Shown piece after piece: positions 9,080 through 17,957 of a DNA stretch of 64,000 nt (position 1 is its first letter; every line of letters starts with the position of its first letter). The stretch spans positions 62,001-126,000 of the forward strand of contig NZ_JAGIKV010000006.1 of the NCBI RefSeq assembly GCF_017874615.1. Reading direction: 5' to 3'. Both the position numbers and the translations under genes were made by a program. The stretch is from Paenibacillus xylanexedens. GTDB lineage: Bacteria; Bacillota; Bacilli; Paenibacillales; Paenibacillaceae. Under the pieces are notes generated by a model, which was not told the DNA's origin, made no database searches, and saw nothing but the letters and a program-made list of their open reading frames with translations.

Positions 9080-9742
9080 TCAGGACTTGAGTTGTTGCAG
9101 CAACTGTACACGGTAGGCTTCACTTTCAAGGGATTGGATTTCCTTATATTCTTCGGCAGTAAGCACTTTGGGTTCCCCGGCTGCCTTTGCGATCATATAT
9201 ACCTTCGCGCTTTCTTCCACCACCTGGGTGCGATAATAGGCTTCGCGGAGGTTTTTACCCGTTGTGACCAATCCGTGATTGACGAGAATGAGTGCCGTAT
9301 GTTCTTTTACCTTTGCTGTGACTGCATCGGCAAGTTGTTTCGTCGTTGGCAGAACATATGGAACGAATCCGATATCGCCCACCAATGCCGACTGATCAGG
9401 GAACAAGTGTGGCAATTCATCGAAAACGAGACTGAGTGCGATCGTATATGCCGGATGCGTATGCACAATGGCTTGGATATCAGGATTCACACGATAGCTA
9501 TACAGATGCATCAATACTTCGGAAGACGGACGAGTCGATCCGGCGCTAGTCGCCCCTGTCTCGATATCAATAGCGATCCACTCGTCCGGTTCCAGGTCTT
9601 CAAGTGCATAACCGCTCGGAGACAATAACATCGTTCCCCCAGAGCGAGCGCTCAGATTCCCACCGGGTCCTACCACCAACCCTTGGGCAACTGCTCTCCG
9701 TGCATACTTCGTCAACTCTTCCCTTACTTGCTGATCAGACAT
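9080..9742 (-). CDS. fucA: class II aldolase, probable L-fuculose-phosphate aldolase
   Basis: Cytoplasmic zinc aldolase (220 residues) expected to cleave L-fuculose 1-phosphate (or a related 1-phosphate) to dihydroxyacetone phosphate and lactaldehyde. Visible family elements are GPGGNLSARSGG near residue 27, SSEVLMHLYSY with the catalytic Glu region, VHTHPAYTIALS with two zinc His residues, and LVNHGLVTTGKNLREAYYRT with the third His. Length fits FucA (about 215), not RhaD. ATG 9742 follows GAGGAG by 11 bases. It is the last gene of the three-gene fuc-type set, 70 bp after the kinase. Ribulose-phosphate epimerase-type AraD is the main alternative. Confidence 0.85.
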   Translation of the reverse strand: MSDQQVREELTKYARRAVAQGLVVGPGGNLSARSGGTMLLSPSGYALEDLEPDEWIAIDIETGATSAGSTRPSSEVLMHLYSYRVNPDIQAIVHTHPAYTIALSLVFDELPHLFPDQSALVGDIGFVPYVLPTTKQLADAVTAKVKEHTALILVNHGLVTTGKNLREAYYRTQVVEESAKVYMIAKAAGEPKVLTAEEYKEIQSLESEAYRVQLLQQLKS

Positions 9743-9812
9743 GTTGCTCACCACTCCTCATACTTTTCTTTTTAGCATTTTGCGTCAATACTCATTGCAT
9801 TGAATCTGTTCA

Positions 9813-11303
9813 TTACCTTTTGATTTGATTCAGACTTTGGTAGTATTCATAAGCTTCCTGCCACAGCTCTGTATCCTCAGGCTCATAGGTCTCGGGGAAA
9901 AAGGAAGCAGCCATGACCTCCCGTACCTCGGCCAAGCTACTCACTTCTCCATGCGCAAGGAATTGCAGCATGCAATTCCCGGCTGAAGTCGCCTCGGCCG
10001 GGCCTGCCACCACCGGGACACCAGCTGCATTGGCTGTAAACTGGCATAATAGTCGATTGTGTACACCACCACCAACCATATGAATGACACGAGGTCTTGT
10101 ACCTGTAATCAACTGCAGTTCATCCAGCGTCTGTCTGAATTCCAGTGCAAGACTTTCCAGAATGCAGCGCACAATCGCTCCAGTCGTTTCAGGCACAGTC
10201 TGTCCGCTGAGACTGCATTGTTGCCGTATTCGTTCAGCCATATTTCCTGGCGCCAAATACACTCCATCTCCCGGCGATACATAACTTTGATGCGGCGCTA
10301 CCAAGGTAGCCAGTTGAATCAGTTCTTCATGTGTAAAAGGTTGATTCTCCCGCTCCCATTGCCGTTTGCATTCCTGTAGCAGCCACAAGCCTGAACGATT
10401 TTTCAGGGTACGTACTTTGCCATTCACGGTCCCTTCATTGGTGAATCCCAATGCACGACTTCTGTTATCCAATACAGGTGTATCACGCTCCACACCCATA
10501 AGAGACCAAGTTCCACAGCTGATAAAAGCGAAGTCCGAATCCATCGCGGGAATCGCTGCCAAGGCAGATGCAGTATCATGTGAGCCCACAGAGACTACCT
10601 GCATCGGTCCAGTCCGTAACTCGGCGCACAACTCATTCGTTAAATTGCCCAGCACGGTACCCGGTTGAACGAGTTTTGGAAATAATGTTTCCGGCATACC
10701 GAGACGCCCGATCAGGTGTTCATTCCAACGCGCCTCGCCTGCATGCAACAGCCCACTGGTACTTGCAATCGTATACTCACAAGCCAGCTGACCAGATAGA
10801 TAATAGTGAAATAAATCCGGCATAAATAACATGCGCACATCCGGACGCAAACCTTCGGCCTGCTCTCGTACACTGCCTAGTAGCTGGAATACTGTATTAA
10901 TCTGCTGCGGCAAAACGCCGGACATGGCATACAGTTCTTCTTCTTTCACCATGTGCAGTACTTCTTCCATCCACTGTGCATTGCGTGCTTCCCGATAGTG
11001 CCGCGGATTCGAGTATAATCTTCCCGCCCCATCCACCAGTCCATAGTCCACTCCCCACGTATCCACTGCTATAGAACGGACCGATGGAGAGATGCCTTGC
11101 GTCCCTTTCACAAGGCCTTGTTTTAATTCATGAAAAAGTCGCAAGAAATCCCAATACAATCCATCCCCCAGCTGCACGGGTTCGTTGTTGAATCGATGCA
11201 CTTCTTGTAACGAGAGTCTGCTTCCATCAAAAGAACCCCGGACTACGCGGCCACTACCGGCACCGTAATCGGCAGCAAGCACATGTGTTGCTTTGTCGCC
11301 CAT
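9813..11303 (-). CDS. FGGY-family carbohydrate kinase, L-fuculokinase/rhamnulokinase type
   Basis: Sugar kinase (496 residues) phosphorylating a ketose such as L-fuculose or L-rhamnulose. It opens with HVLAADYGAGSGRVVRGSFDG, the ATPase phosphate-1 loop typical of RhaB-like FGGY kinases. Other landmarks are IAVDTWGVDYGLVDGAG, SHDTASALAAIP and the C-terminal IHMVGGGVHNRLLCQFTANA adenosine motif. By motif it resembles rhamnulokinase more than E. coli FucK, but the neighbouring isomerase is FucI-type, so it probably serves fucose. ATG 11303 is preceded by AAGGAGG at 9 bases; an in-frame ORF extends 28 codons further upstream but lacks a ribosome site. Confidence 0.87.
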   Translation of the reverse strand: MGDKATHVLAADYGAGSGRVVRGSFDGSRLSLQEVHRFNNEPVQLGDGLYWDFLRLFHELKQGLVKGTQGISPSVRSIAVDTWGVDYGLVDGAGRLYSNPRHYREARNAQWMEEVLHMVKEEELYAMSGVLPQQINTVFQLLGSVREQAEGLRPDVRMLFMPDLFHYYLSGQLACEYTIASTSGLLHAGEARWNEHLIGRLGMPETLFPKLVQPGTVLGNLTNELCAELRTGPMQVVSVGSHDTASALAAIPAMDSDFAFISCGTWSLMGVERDTPVLDNRSRALGFTNEGTVNGKVRTLKNRSGLWLLQECKRQWERENQPFTHEELIQLATLVAPHQSYVSPGDGVYLAPGNMAERIRQQCSLSGQTVPETTGAIVRCILESLALEFRQTLDELQLITGTRPRVIHMVGGGVHNRLLCQFTANAAGVPVVAGPAEATSAGNCMLQFLAHGEVSSLAEVREVMAASFFPETYEPEDTELWQEAYEYYQSLNQIKR

Positions 11304-11428
11304 TCTTTCAAGCCTCCTTAACTCTACGCGATAAGCCGTATTCGAGTTCTGAAGACAGCTTTCAAGAGAACGCCATGTTACCTTCATTTCATAAGGAACA
11401 TGGCGTTTGACAGGAATGGAACTTTATT

Positions 11429-13219
11429 TTAACGATACAACGGACCAAATACACTGCAAGCACGGTAATCTGCACTCTCCGGCTCACTTGTGCCGAATAA
11501 TCCCCATGCACGCGGACGGAAAATTTCCGTTTCAGGTACATTATGCATATTTACCGGAATGCGAAGCATGGAAGCCAGCGTAATCAGATCAGCACCGATG
11601 TGTCCATACGAGATGGAGCCATGGTTGGCGCCCCATTGATTCATGACTTCGTATACGGAAGTAAACGCTCCTGATCCGGTTAGAACAGGTGCAAACCAGG
11701 TGGATGGCCAGGTTGGATCTGTCCGCTGATCCAGCGTATCATGCACATCTTCAGGCAGATCAACCGTGTAACCCTGAGCAATTTGCAACACTGGACCCAG
11801 TCCTTTGACCAGATTCAGACGTGTCATCGTTACAGGCATGCCACCTTTGGTCAGGAAATCCGCTGAATAGCCGCCCCCACGGAAATACTCTACGGATGCC
11901 GGTCTCCATGATGTTGCTTTTAGGCAGTCCTGTACTTCCTCATCTGTAATTTCCCAGAATGGCTTGAGTACAGGCTTACCCTCTCTGGACTGTTGCCCAG
12001 TGCCATCCAAGGCTGCCGAACCAGAGTTGATCAGATGCAGGATGCCGTCCTTCGCGTTTCCTTCCAACTGGTGCCCCGTCACACGTTGTACTGAATCCGG
12101 GCTCCAATACGTACGCACATCAGCAAAGATCTGTGCTGTATGCGTCAGCAGCGAACCGAATAACATCGATACCCCGTTCAGGCTGTCATTCTCCGTTGCA
12201 ACCAGATAAGGTGCACGTTTGCCATTCCAGTCAAAGGAAGAGTTTAATATCGACTCCAGAAAATCTCCGTTAGGTGAATGATCTGTCCACTGCCGTTGTC
12301 CCTGGAAGCCGGATACAATTGCGTGGTGACCCATCGATTCCTCTGTGAAACCAAGCTCAGCCAATCTTGGATTGCCCGCCATCAAGTCACGCACGATTTG
12401 GGTCATTTTCACAACGGTTTCCCATTCGTACTCTTTGCGTTTGCGATCCGTTTGCAGATGGGCAACGTTGTTATCCGGACCTTCGCTACAATTCTCCTTC
12501 ACCCAGGCCAGTGCGAGCTTATACTCCTCAGGATCGTAGATTTCTTCTTCGATACGACGAGTGAGTTCGCTCATATCCACATATTCGTTGCGCATGCCCA
12601 GATATTCCTGGAAAAATGAATCGTTCACAATCGAACCTGCAATCCCCATGGATACCGATCCAATGGACAGATACGCTTGCCCTTTCAAGGTTGCGGCTGC
12701 AAGACCCGCACGGCTGAACCGGAGCAATTTCTCACGTACGTCATCGGGAATTGTTGTATCCCCGCCGTCCTGCACATCCTCTCCATAGATTCCAAAGGCA
12801 GGAATCCCCTTCTGTGCATGAGCAGAAAGTACCGCTGCCAGATAGACTGCACCCGGACGTTCAGTCCCGTTAAACCCCCAGATAGCAGTAGGAATGGATG
12901 GTGACATATCCATCGTTTCCGTACCATAACACCAGCATGGTGTCACGGTGATCGTTACGCCAACGTTCGAACGGCTGAACAATTCTGATGCTGCGGCCGC
13001 TTCGGCCACTCCGCCAATACAGGTCTCGGCCACAACACACTCCACCGCGGAGCCGTCAGGATAACGTAGTTCGGCTGCAAGCAGTTCCGCAACAGATGTC
13101 GCCATCCGCATCGTCTGCTCTTCCAGTGATTCCCGAACACCTTTGCGTCTTCCATCAATCGTGGGACGAATACCAATCTTGGGGAAAGCCTGCTTATAAC
13201 GATAATCCTGATGTGTCAT
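11429..13219 (-). CDS. fucI: L-fucose isomerase
   Basis: Manganese-dependent aldose-ketose isomerase (596 residues) converting L-fucose to L-fuculose. The start [20 protein letters not shown] then [17 protein letters not shown] is characteristic of FucI, and length matches the family (about 590). Further family stretches include [39 protein letters not shown] and [17 protein letters not shown] near the C-terminus with the metal His. ATG 13219 has GGAGG 10 bases upstream; the ORF continues upstream but without family similarity. It is first in the isomerase-kinase-aldolase operon and divergent from a LacI regulator. Confidence 0.93.
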   Translation of the reverse strand: MTHQDYRYKQAFPKIGIRPTIDGRRKGVRESLEEQTMRMATSVAELLAAELRYPDGSAVECVVAETCIGGVAEAAAASELFSRSNVGVTITVTPCWCYGTETMDMSPSIPTAIWGFNGTERPGAVYLAAVLSAHAQKGIPAFGIYGEDVQDGGDTTIPDDVREKLLRFSRAGLAAATLKGQAYLSIGSVSMGIAGSIVNDSFFQEYLGMRNEYVDMSELTRRIEEEIYDPEEYKLALAWVKENCSEGPDNNVAHLQTDRKRKEYEWETVVKMTQIVRDLMAGNPRLAELGFTEESMGHHAIVSGFQGQRQWTDHSPNGDFLESILNSSFDWNGKRAPYLVATENDSLNGVSMLFGSLLTHTAQIFADVRTYWSPDSVQRVTGHQLEGNAKDGILHLINSGSAALDGTGQQSREGKPVLKPFWEITDEEVQDCLKATSWRPASVEYFRGGGYSADFLTKGGMPVTMTRLNLVKGLGPVLQIAQGYTVDLPEDVHDTLDQRTDPTWPSTWFAPVLTGSGAFTSVYEVMNQWGANHGSISYGHIGADLITLASMLRIPVNMHNVPETEIFRPRAWGLFGTSEPESADYRACSVFGPLYR

Positions 13220-13386
13220 ACTGGAATGTCCTCCTTCAATTCGTTTCATAGAATTTGGGTTGAATTGAGAAACCTTCTGTCTGATCCATGTGCAGTGACT
13301 GGAATAAGATAATGACGGAAATAGAACCGATACCCGAATGGCATACAAGAGCTACATACACAGATTGCCAAGAGCCTCGCTTGGGT

Positions 13387-13401
13387 TGAATGCGTTTACA
13401 T
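13387..13401 (-). promoter_or_regulatory. CcpA cre-like site upstream of fucI
   Basis: On the minus strand the 15-mer ATGTAAACGCATTCA matches the relaxed cre consensus WTGNNARCGNWWWCA at every position. It lies about 170 bp before the fucI start, consistent with carbon catabolite repression of the sugar operon. Confidence 0.6.
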
Positions 13402-13417
13402 ATTTGAAAAAATACCA

Positions 13418-13505
13418 ATAAACCATTTCATTAATTAGCTATGTATGTAGTTCCTCTATTCAAGAAAATGGAACGTGCATGAGCAAATTTAACGAAATGG
13501 TTTAT
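13418..13505. repeat. paired inverted 17-mers in the fucI-lacI control region
   Basis: ATAAACCATTTCATTAA at 13418-13434 and its reverse complement with one change (TTAACGAAATGGTTTAT, 13489-13505) face each other across 54 bp. Each half is asymmetric, so this looks like two opposed binding sites, one per divergent promoter, rather than a single dyad. The binding protein is unknown. Confidence 0.65.
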
Positions 13506-13528
13506 GTAGTAAATACGTACAGTACCCT

Positions 13529-13550
13529 TTAGGGTTATCGGTAACCCTAA
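13529..13550. promoter_or_regulatory. 22 bp dyad, likely LacI-family operator
   Basis: TTAGGGTTA and TAACCCTAA form a perfect 9 bp inverted repeat around TCGG, placing a CpG at the exact centre. A central CG step is characteristic of LacI/GalR operators. It lies about 80 bp before the lacI start, so autoregulation is likely; control of fucI from here is inference. Confidence 0.65.
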
Positions 13551-13631
13551 CATAGCATGGGCCTATCTTGCTGTCAATTGGCATTATCCTATAGAATGGT
13601 AAGACTATGTTGCGGAAAGGTTGGATTCCTA

Positions 13632-14648
13632 ATGATTACCATTTACGATATTGCCAAAAAAGCCAGCGTCTCCGCCATGACGGTCTCCAAGGTCATTAAT
13701 CATACAGGCCGTATAAGTTCCGCGACACGTGAACGTGTGCAACAGGTGATCGACGAACTGGGTTACATCCCGAACTCCAATGCACGCAGCCTTGTGCTTC
13801 AACGAACCCAGATGCTCTCCCTGCTTATTACGGATATTACCAACCCTTTTTATACAACACTGGCGCGTGGTGCTGAAGATGCAGCCCATCTTCGTGGGTA
13901 CCGTCTTTTATTCGGCAATAGTGACGAGGATTACAAAAAGGAAAAGGATTATGTAGATGCGATTCTGTCTACTCGTGTGGATGGTGTACTCTTTGCCCCA
14001 GCGGGAGATCGTTCTCTCCAACATCTGAAACAGCTGCAGGAACGTCACATTCCGTTTGTTTTTCTGGATCGCACCGTACCTGGCATTACGTCAGATATCA
14101 TTGCTGGAGATAGCCTGGAAGGCGCGATTGAGCTAATTCGATACCTGGTGCAATTGGGGCACCGGCGCATTGCACTGGTCAATGGTTCTTCGGAGGTTTC
14201 TACCGCCAGACTGCGGGAGGAAGGTTATATAGCGGGTTTACGAGAGGCCGGAGCTGATATCGATCCCGAGCTTGTGCTTCGAACCGGGTACCGGGATTTC
14301 AGCGATGAAGAAGGACTGGATCAACTACTCTCTCAACCGGATCAACCAACAGCCATTTTTGCCGCCAACAACATGCTGGCGATTGGGGTCATTCGGCTTT
14401 TGCGCAAACGAGGACTGCGTGTACCAGAAGACATCTCTGTTGTGTGCTTCGACGATCTGGATCTGGCTTCAGCCTTCGATCCTTTCCTGACTGTAGCAGC
14501 ACAGCCAGCATATGACTTTGGGTTTCAGGGTGTACAGATGCTGATTGACCGGATTGAAGGCAAGGCCCCTTCCGAAGCCCAAACCGTCATTCTACCATCA
14601 GAACTGCGCATACGGGCTTCAGCTACTGCTCCACGTGAGCAAAAATAG
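13632..14648 (+). CDS. LacI/GalR-family transcriptional regulator of the fuc-type operon
   Basis: Sugar-responsive repressor (338 residues). The N-terminus MITIYDIAKKASVSAMTVSK is a standard LacI helix-turn-helix, and the hinge region NSNARSLVLQRTQMLSLL follows. The periplasmic-binding-protein-like core includes VFLDRTVPGITSDIIAGDS, PTAIFAANNMLAIGVIRLL and VVCFDDLDLASAFDPFLTVA. I use ATG 13632, preceded by GGAAAGG; an in-frame ATG 25 codons earlier precedes the DNA-binding domain without a ribosome site. Its divergent position from fucI and the nearby dyads suggest it controls that operon and itself. The inducer is not identifiable. Confidence 0.88.
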   Translation: MITIYDIAKKASVSAMTVSKVINHTGRISSATRERVQQVIDELGYIPNSNARSLVLQRTQMLSLLITDITNPFYTTLARGAEDAAHLRGYRLLFGNSDEDYKKEKDYVDAILSTRVDGVLFAPAGDRSLQHLKQLQERHIPFVFLDRTVPGITSDIIAGDSLEGAIELIRYLVQLGHRRIALVNGSSEVSTARLREEGYIAGLREAGADIDPELVLRTGYRDFSDEEGLDQLLSQPDQPTAIFAANNMLAIGVIRLLRKRGLRVPEDISVVCFDDLDLASAFDPFLTVAAQPAYDFGFQGVQMLIDRIEGKAPSEAQTVILPSELRIRASATAPREQK

Positions 14649-14727
14649 AGTTAAGCACTAGAGTTGACTAAATATTATCGTGTAAATGATTAGCCCCACT
14701 TATCTAGATTAGGTTCAATTCAGATTT

Positions 14728-14786
14728 AAAAAATGTAAAACATGAACAGGGTGCACCGGAGATTACGCTCTGGCTGCACCCTGTTT
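14728..14786 (-). terminator. intrinsic terminator, minus-strand epimerase operon
   Basis: Arms AACAGGGTGCA (14745-14755) and its complement (14775-14785) form an 11 bp stem. In minus-strand direction a T-rich tract follows at 14743-14728. It can also slow transcripts arriving from lacI, because the two genes converge here. Confidence 0.75.
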
Positions 14787-14884
14787 GAAGTTCATTCGCT
14801 GAAACAATCCGTCGTTCGAGCCGTTTGGTTCGTCTGGTTCATTCAGGCTCGTCGTTTCATTCAGTTCCATCCAAGCCGATATTT

Positions 14885-15778
14885 CTACCGCTCAGACTGT
14901 AATGCTAAAGCGACCTCACGAACGAGTCCCGGGAACCATTCCATCAGAGGTTCGAACGTATATCCCGCTTGTTCAGCCTTGGTTGTCTCCATCGTCCATG
15001 ATTGCTCAATTCCGAAGGGTGACATGTCCTCTTTCACCGTTTCCGTGAGGATCTGGGACTGCATGCCCGTGACGGTCTCGATCAGATGTATCATGGCTGA
15101 CAACGTAATCGCACCTTTGGAAGCTGCATTCACCGGACCGGTAATGGACGAATGTCCAAGCCAAGCGAGAAATCTTGCCGCTTCGGTGGAATTGATAAAT
15201 CCAATCTCCGCATCCGGATTTGGCATGCCGATCGGTTTTCCTTTTTGCACATGTTCAATATGAAAATGAAGTCTTCTCGTATAATCATCAATTCCGAGTA
15301 CAATTGGAATGCGCATCGCCACAACCGGGAAATCCGCTTCCTGGAAAAATACAGCCTCGGCAAGCCGTTTGCCTTCTCCATACGAAAAATCTTCCGCACT
15401 CCCATACTGTAATGGATATGTATACGGGTCAAAATCCGTTTCCTTAAATCCAGGTCTTGGATCACCGTACACTGATAGTGTGGATGTCAGAACGTATCTT
15501 TTGGTGCGTCCTGCAAAAGCGTCACATGCCGCTTTCGCCGCATCCGGTGAATAACAAATATTATCGTACACAACATCCCACATGTCTGTCTGCGCAACCT
15601 CTGCCAGTGATTCCGGGTCTTCACGATCCATCTTAATTCGATTCACTTCGGGACCGAAGTCGACATCCGTTTTACCACGAGTTGCGACTGTGATCTGAGA
15701 CTTCCCTTCCCACAGCAAGTGATCCACCAGACGTTTACCGAAAAAACGTGTACCCCCAAGTATAAGTACTTTATTCAT
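14885..15778 (-). CDS. NAD-dependent epimerase/dehydratase family protein
   Basis: Rossmann-fold short-chain enzyme (297 residues). The N-terminus KVLILGGTRFFGKRLVDHLL carries GGTRFFG, a variant of the GxxGxxG dinucleotide-binding loop seen in the RNA-binding/epimerase CSP41-like subgroup. YGEGKRLAEAVFF supplies the YxxxK-type pair (YGEGK) and aligns with the catalytic Tyr region. GGAGG lies 8 bases before ATG 15778. Its substrate is not evident; nucleotide-sugar modification is the family's usual role. It is 12 bp downstream of the methyltransferase gene and probably co-transcribed with it and the oxidoreductase. Confidence 0.82.
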   Translation of the reverse strand: MNKVLILGGTRFFGKRLVDHLLWEGKSQITVATRGKTDVDFGPEVNRIKMDREDPESLAEVAQTDMWDVVYDNICYSPDAAKAACDAFAGRTKRYVLTSTLSVYGDPRPGFKETDFDPYTYPLQYGSAEDFSYGEGKRLAEAVFFQEADFPVVAMRIPIVLGIDDYTRRLHFHIEHVQKGKPIGMPNPDAEIGFINSTEAARFLAWLGHSSITGPVNAASKGAITLSAMIHLIETVTGMQSQILTETVKEDMSPFGIEQSWTMETTKAEQAGYTFEPLMEWFPGLVREVALALQSER

Positions 15779-15790
15779 CCAAAAAACCTC

Positions 15791-16525
15791 CTATCTTGTT
15801 CGATTATGTTTAACAATTTGAAGCATGGTGTGAGCGTTCCGTTGAAACTCATATGCTGTTGGTTCTTCGGATACCGTGTACCCAAGCTCTTCAAGTATTA
15901 ATTTTAATTCATCCATGTGCTTGTAACGTTCGCCAGACAGATCAACTGTTGGAAAAATGCGAACCTCTCGTTTGCTCACACGCAGCAGCTCCATTATGGT
16001 TGCAATATGAAAATCAACATCCAATCGATCCGCATACGTAAACAGGAAATGGGCGGATAACGTAAGATCGAATTGTTCATCGGCAAAGGGTAGATCCGGG
16101 AGCACAGACGCCACATAACGGTCAGGAAACATTTTCATATCTGCTACGCAATCTGTGATGGCACGAGTTCGCTCTTCCTTTAACCCCTGGATTGATCCAA
16201 ATTGATCCCACACATATATGCTTTGCACCGGTTCCATCTGTTTCATCGTATGCTCAATATCCTGGAATCCCTTTAATTCAAGCTCGTCGATCTTGTATTC
16301 GTAGGCCATATCCACGGCCATGGGGTTGGCACCCAATTTGCGCGCTTGGCTACTAAACGAACAGGCACCGCCTGGACAATCCAGAATGGACCTGCCATTA
16401 ATCTCGTCCACCGTTAAGTTGAACATCTTCATATATTCTTCGAAGGTTCTTCCTATGAAAACAATCTGTTTCAGTTCCAAACCTCCAGAATCATTGGACC
16501 GGTTGCTCAGCTCATCTCTGCTCAT
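15791..16525 (-). CDS. class I SAM-dependent methyltransferase-like protein
   Basis: Probable methyltransferase (244 residues) with a Rossmann SAM-binding core. Motif I reads ILDCPGGACSFSSQARKLG at about residues 46-64, a variant in which the usual DxGxGxG is DCPGGAC. Asp in MAVDMAYEY likely binds the ribose, and PFADEQFDLTLSAHFLFTYADRL is a motif IV/post-I-like stretch. The C-terminal half ends with VSEEPTAYEFQRNAHTMLQI. Substrate is unknown. It sits 30 bp after an oxidoreductase gene and 12 bp before the epimerase gene. Related proteins are usually annotated only as methyltransferases, so function beyond the fold is uncertain. Confidence 0.7.
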   Translation of the reverse strand: MSRDELSNRSNDSGGLELKQIVFIGRTFEEYMKMFNLTVDEINGRSILDCPGGACSFSSQARKLGANPMAVDMAYEYKIDELELKGFQDIEHTMKQMEPVQSIYVWDQFGSIQGLKEERTRAITDCVADMKMFPDRYVASVLPDLPFADEQFDLTLSAHFLFTYADRLDVDFHIATIMELLRVSKREVRIFPTVDLSGERYKHMDELKLILEELGYTVSEEPTAYEFQRNAHTMLQIVKHNRTR

Positions 16526-16555
16526 CTCGTCTCAGCTACCTTTCCTGTTTTTGAA

Positions 16556-17536
16556 TCAATCGTTAGGGAACACAAGCCCAATCTGTTTCCGAATCTGATC
16601 CATAACCTGCATCGTCACATAGGAGCGTTCATACGTGTTCATGTCAGACTCCTTTTTGCCTTCCTGAACCAGATTCACGAACTCCTCCACTTCATAATAC
16701 ATCGCCGGATGGTTTTGTTCGACTGTGAGCTGCTCCACCGTACCGTCATTGTAACGTATCTCTGCATGTTCCGGTGAGCCAATCTTGTCAATGATGATGC
16801 TGCCCAGTTCCCCCATAATTTCGCTTGGTACATGAGAGTTGGAGATTTTGGAGTATGTAACGACCGCATCCATCCCATCATAATCCAGCAGCACACTGCC
16901 TTGTCCATCCACGCCAGATTCCAGCATCATCGCTTGGGATTGAACCCGGTTAGGTGCACCGAACAATGTAATCAGCGGATAGAGACAATACACACCGAGA
17001 TCCATTAACGCCCCATTAGCGAGTTCAGGCTTGAACGCGTTCAGGACAATCCCCTCTTTGTACTTGTCGTAACGCGAAGAATACTGAGAGTATCCTGCTA
17101 CATATTTGCGGACAGGACCGATTTTATGCAGGCTCTTCTGCACCATTTTGAACTGGGGAACAAGGGTCGATTTCATCGCTTCCATGAGCAGAACCTCGTG
17201 TTCTCGTGCTGTATCGATTATGCTCCGAACTTCGGCGCTATTTGCAGCCAGAGGTTTCTCGCACAATACATGTTTACCGTTTCTCAGAAAAAGCTCAGCC
17301 TGCTCCGCATGAACCGTATTCGGTGTTGCGATGTAGACTGCATCAATCACATCACTTGCCGCCAACTCTTCCAGATCGGTGAAGCGGTGTTCAACATCAT
17401 ATTTATCTGCGAATGCAGTAGCCTTATCTTCAGTTCTTGAATACACGGCGGTTAATTTGAATCCTTCAACCTGTGCTGCGGCTTCAAGAAGCCTTTCTGT
17501 AATCCAGTTGGTACCCACTACGCCAAAACGAACCAT
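16556..17536 (-). CDS. Gfo/Idh/MocA-family oxidoreductase
   Basis: NAD(P)-dependent sugar or polyol dehydrogenase-like protein (326 residues). VRFGVVGTNWITERLLEAA is the N-terminal dinucleotide-binding strand-loop-helix (GxxGxxx variant). VYIATPNTVHAEQAELFLRNGKHVLCEKPLAAN carries the conserved EKP motif at about residues 93-95. GALMDLGVYCLYPLITLFG contains the D-x-G-x-Y substrate-domain signature. It is first in the three-gene minus-strand group with the methyltransferase and epimerase. A palindromic repeat element lies directly in front of its start. The sugar substrate cannot be assigned. Confidence 0.88.
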   Translation of the reverse strand: MVRFGVVGTNWITERLLEAAAQVEGFKLTAVYSRTEDKATAFADKYDVEHRFTDLEELAASDVIDAVYIATPNTVHAEQAELFLRNGKHVLCEKPLAANSAEVRSIIDTAREHEVLLMEAMKSTLVPQFKMVQKSLHKIGPVRKYVAGYSQYSSRYDKYKEGIVLNAFKPELANGALMDLGVYCLYPLITLFGAPNRVQSQAMMLESGVDGQGSVLLDYDGMDAVVTYSKISNSHVPSEIMGELGSIIIDKIGSPEHAEIRYNDGTVEQLTVEQNHPAMYYEVEEFVNLVQEGKKESDMNTYERSYVTMQVMDQIRKQIGLVFPND

Positions 17537-17576
17537 GCCTACCTACCTCTTTCATCTGTAAATTTCATTTGAGTTC

Positions 17577-17809
17577 TATATGAGTTCAACTAAAGAATAT
17601 TTACACTTACCACTCCGATGACAGAATAACCTTCCGATCGCTGTTATCCCCAGATTTTTTTCAATTCCCTTCTTCAAAGGGAAAATCCGGGGATAGCGTA
17701 TGCTTCCGAAGCAGCTTTCTTTCAGAAAGCTTTTAGGCGAACGCTTCGCTTCTTCACGTTATTTCTGTCCTCTCCGTTCTCGTGTAGAAAGTTTAGTTGA
17801 ACCTATATA
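17577..17809. repeat. 233 bp palindromic repeat element, copy A (complete)
   Basis: The ends TATATGAGTTCAACTAAA (17577-17594) and its complement TTTAGTTGAACCTATATA (17792-17809) match in 16 of 18 positions. Inside, GACAGAATAAC pairs with GTTATTTCTGTC, and CGCTGTTATCCCCAGATTTT with AAAATCCGGGGATAGCG, so the whole element can fold on itself. Two smaller hairpins (TTCCCTT/AAGGGAA, AGCTTTC/GAAAGCT) sit within. No ORF is convincing. It resembles a MITE or REP-like foldback element; copies B and C occur at 19363 and 37398. Confidence 0.8.
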
Positions 17810-17932
17810 ACCTGTATACCATCCTGTATATTGTAGCTCATATTTCGTTCAGATTGAAGGAAGGTACTTTATCCCAGATATTGATATCTTGCTTTTTAAG
17901 TTGAAACTTCGTCAATCCCTTCGAATCAAGGG

Positions 17933-17938
17933 TATAAT
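17933..17938 (+). promoter_or_regulatory. -10 element for adaA
   Basis: A perfect TATAAT lies 19 bp before the chosen GTG at 17958, giving a leader of roughly 10-15 nt. No good -35 box is present at 16-18 bp, which fits an activator-dependent promoter such as one activated by methylated Ada. Confidence 0.5.
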
Positions 17939-17957
17939 TAGAGATGAGGTGATCACC

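Larger units (their letters stand above)
13220..13631. promoter_or_regulatory. divergent control region between fucI and lacI
   Basis: This 412 bp interval has no gene. It contains a cre-like site, a pair of inverted 17-mers and a 22 bp dyad, annotated separately. AT-rich tracts lie between them. I could not fix a single convincing sigma-A promoter for either direction. Confidence 0.7.

Noticed and set aside
9813-11303. L-rhamnose operon (rhaB with rhaA/rhaD)
   Set aside because: The kinase is RhaB-like, but the isomerase is clearly FucI-type and the aldolase has FucA length, so a fucose-type pathway is better supported.
17577-17809. attC site or insertion sequence with transposase
   Set aside because: The element is 233 bp with no open frame, and there is no integrase or transposase gene in the window. 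A non-autonomous foldback repeat fits better.
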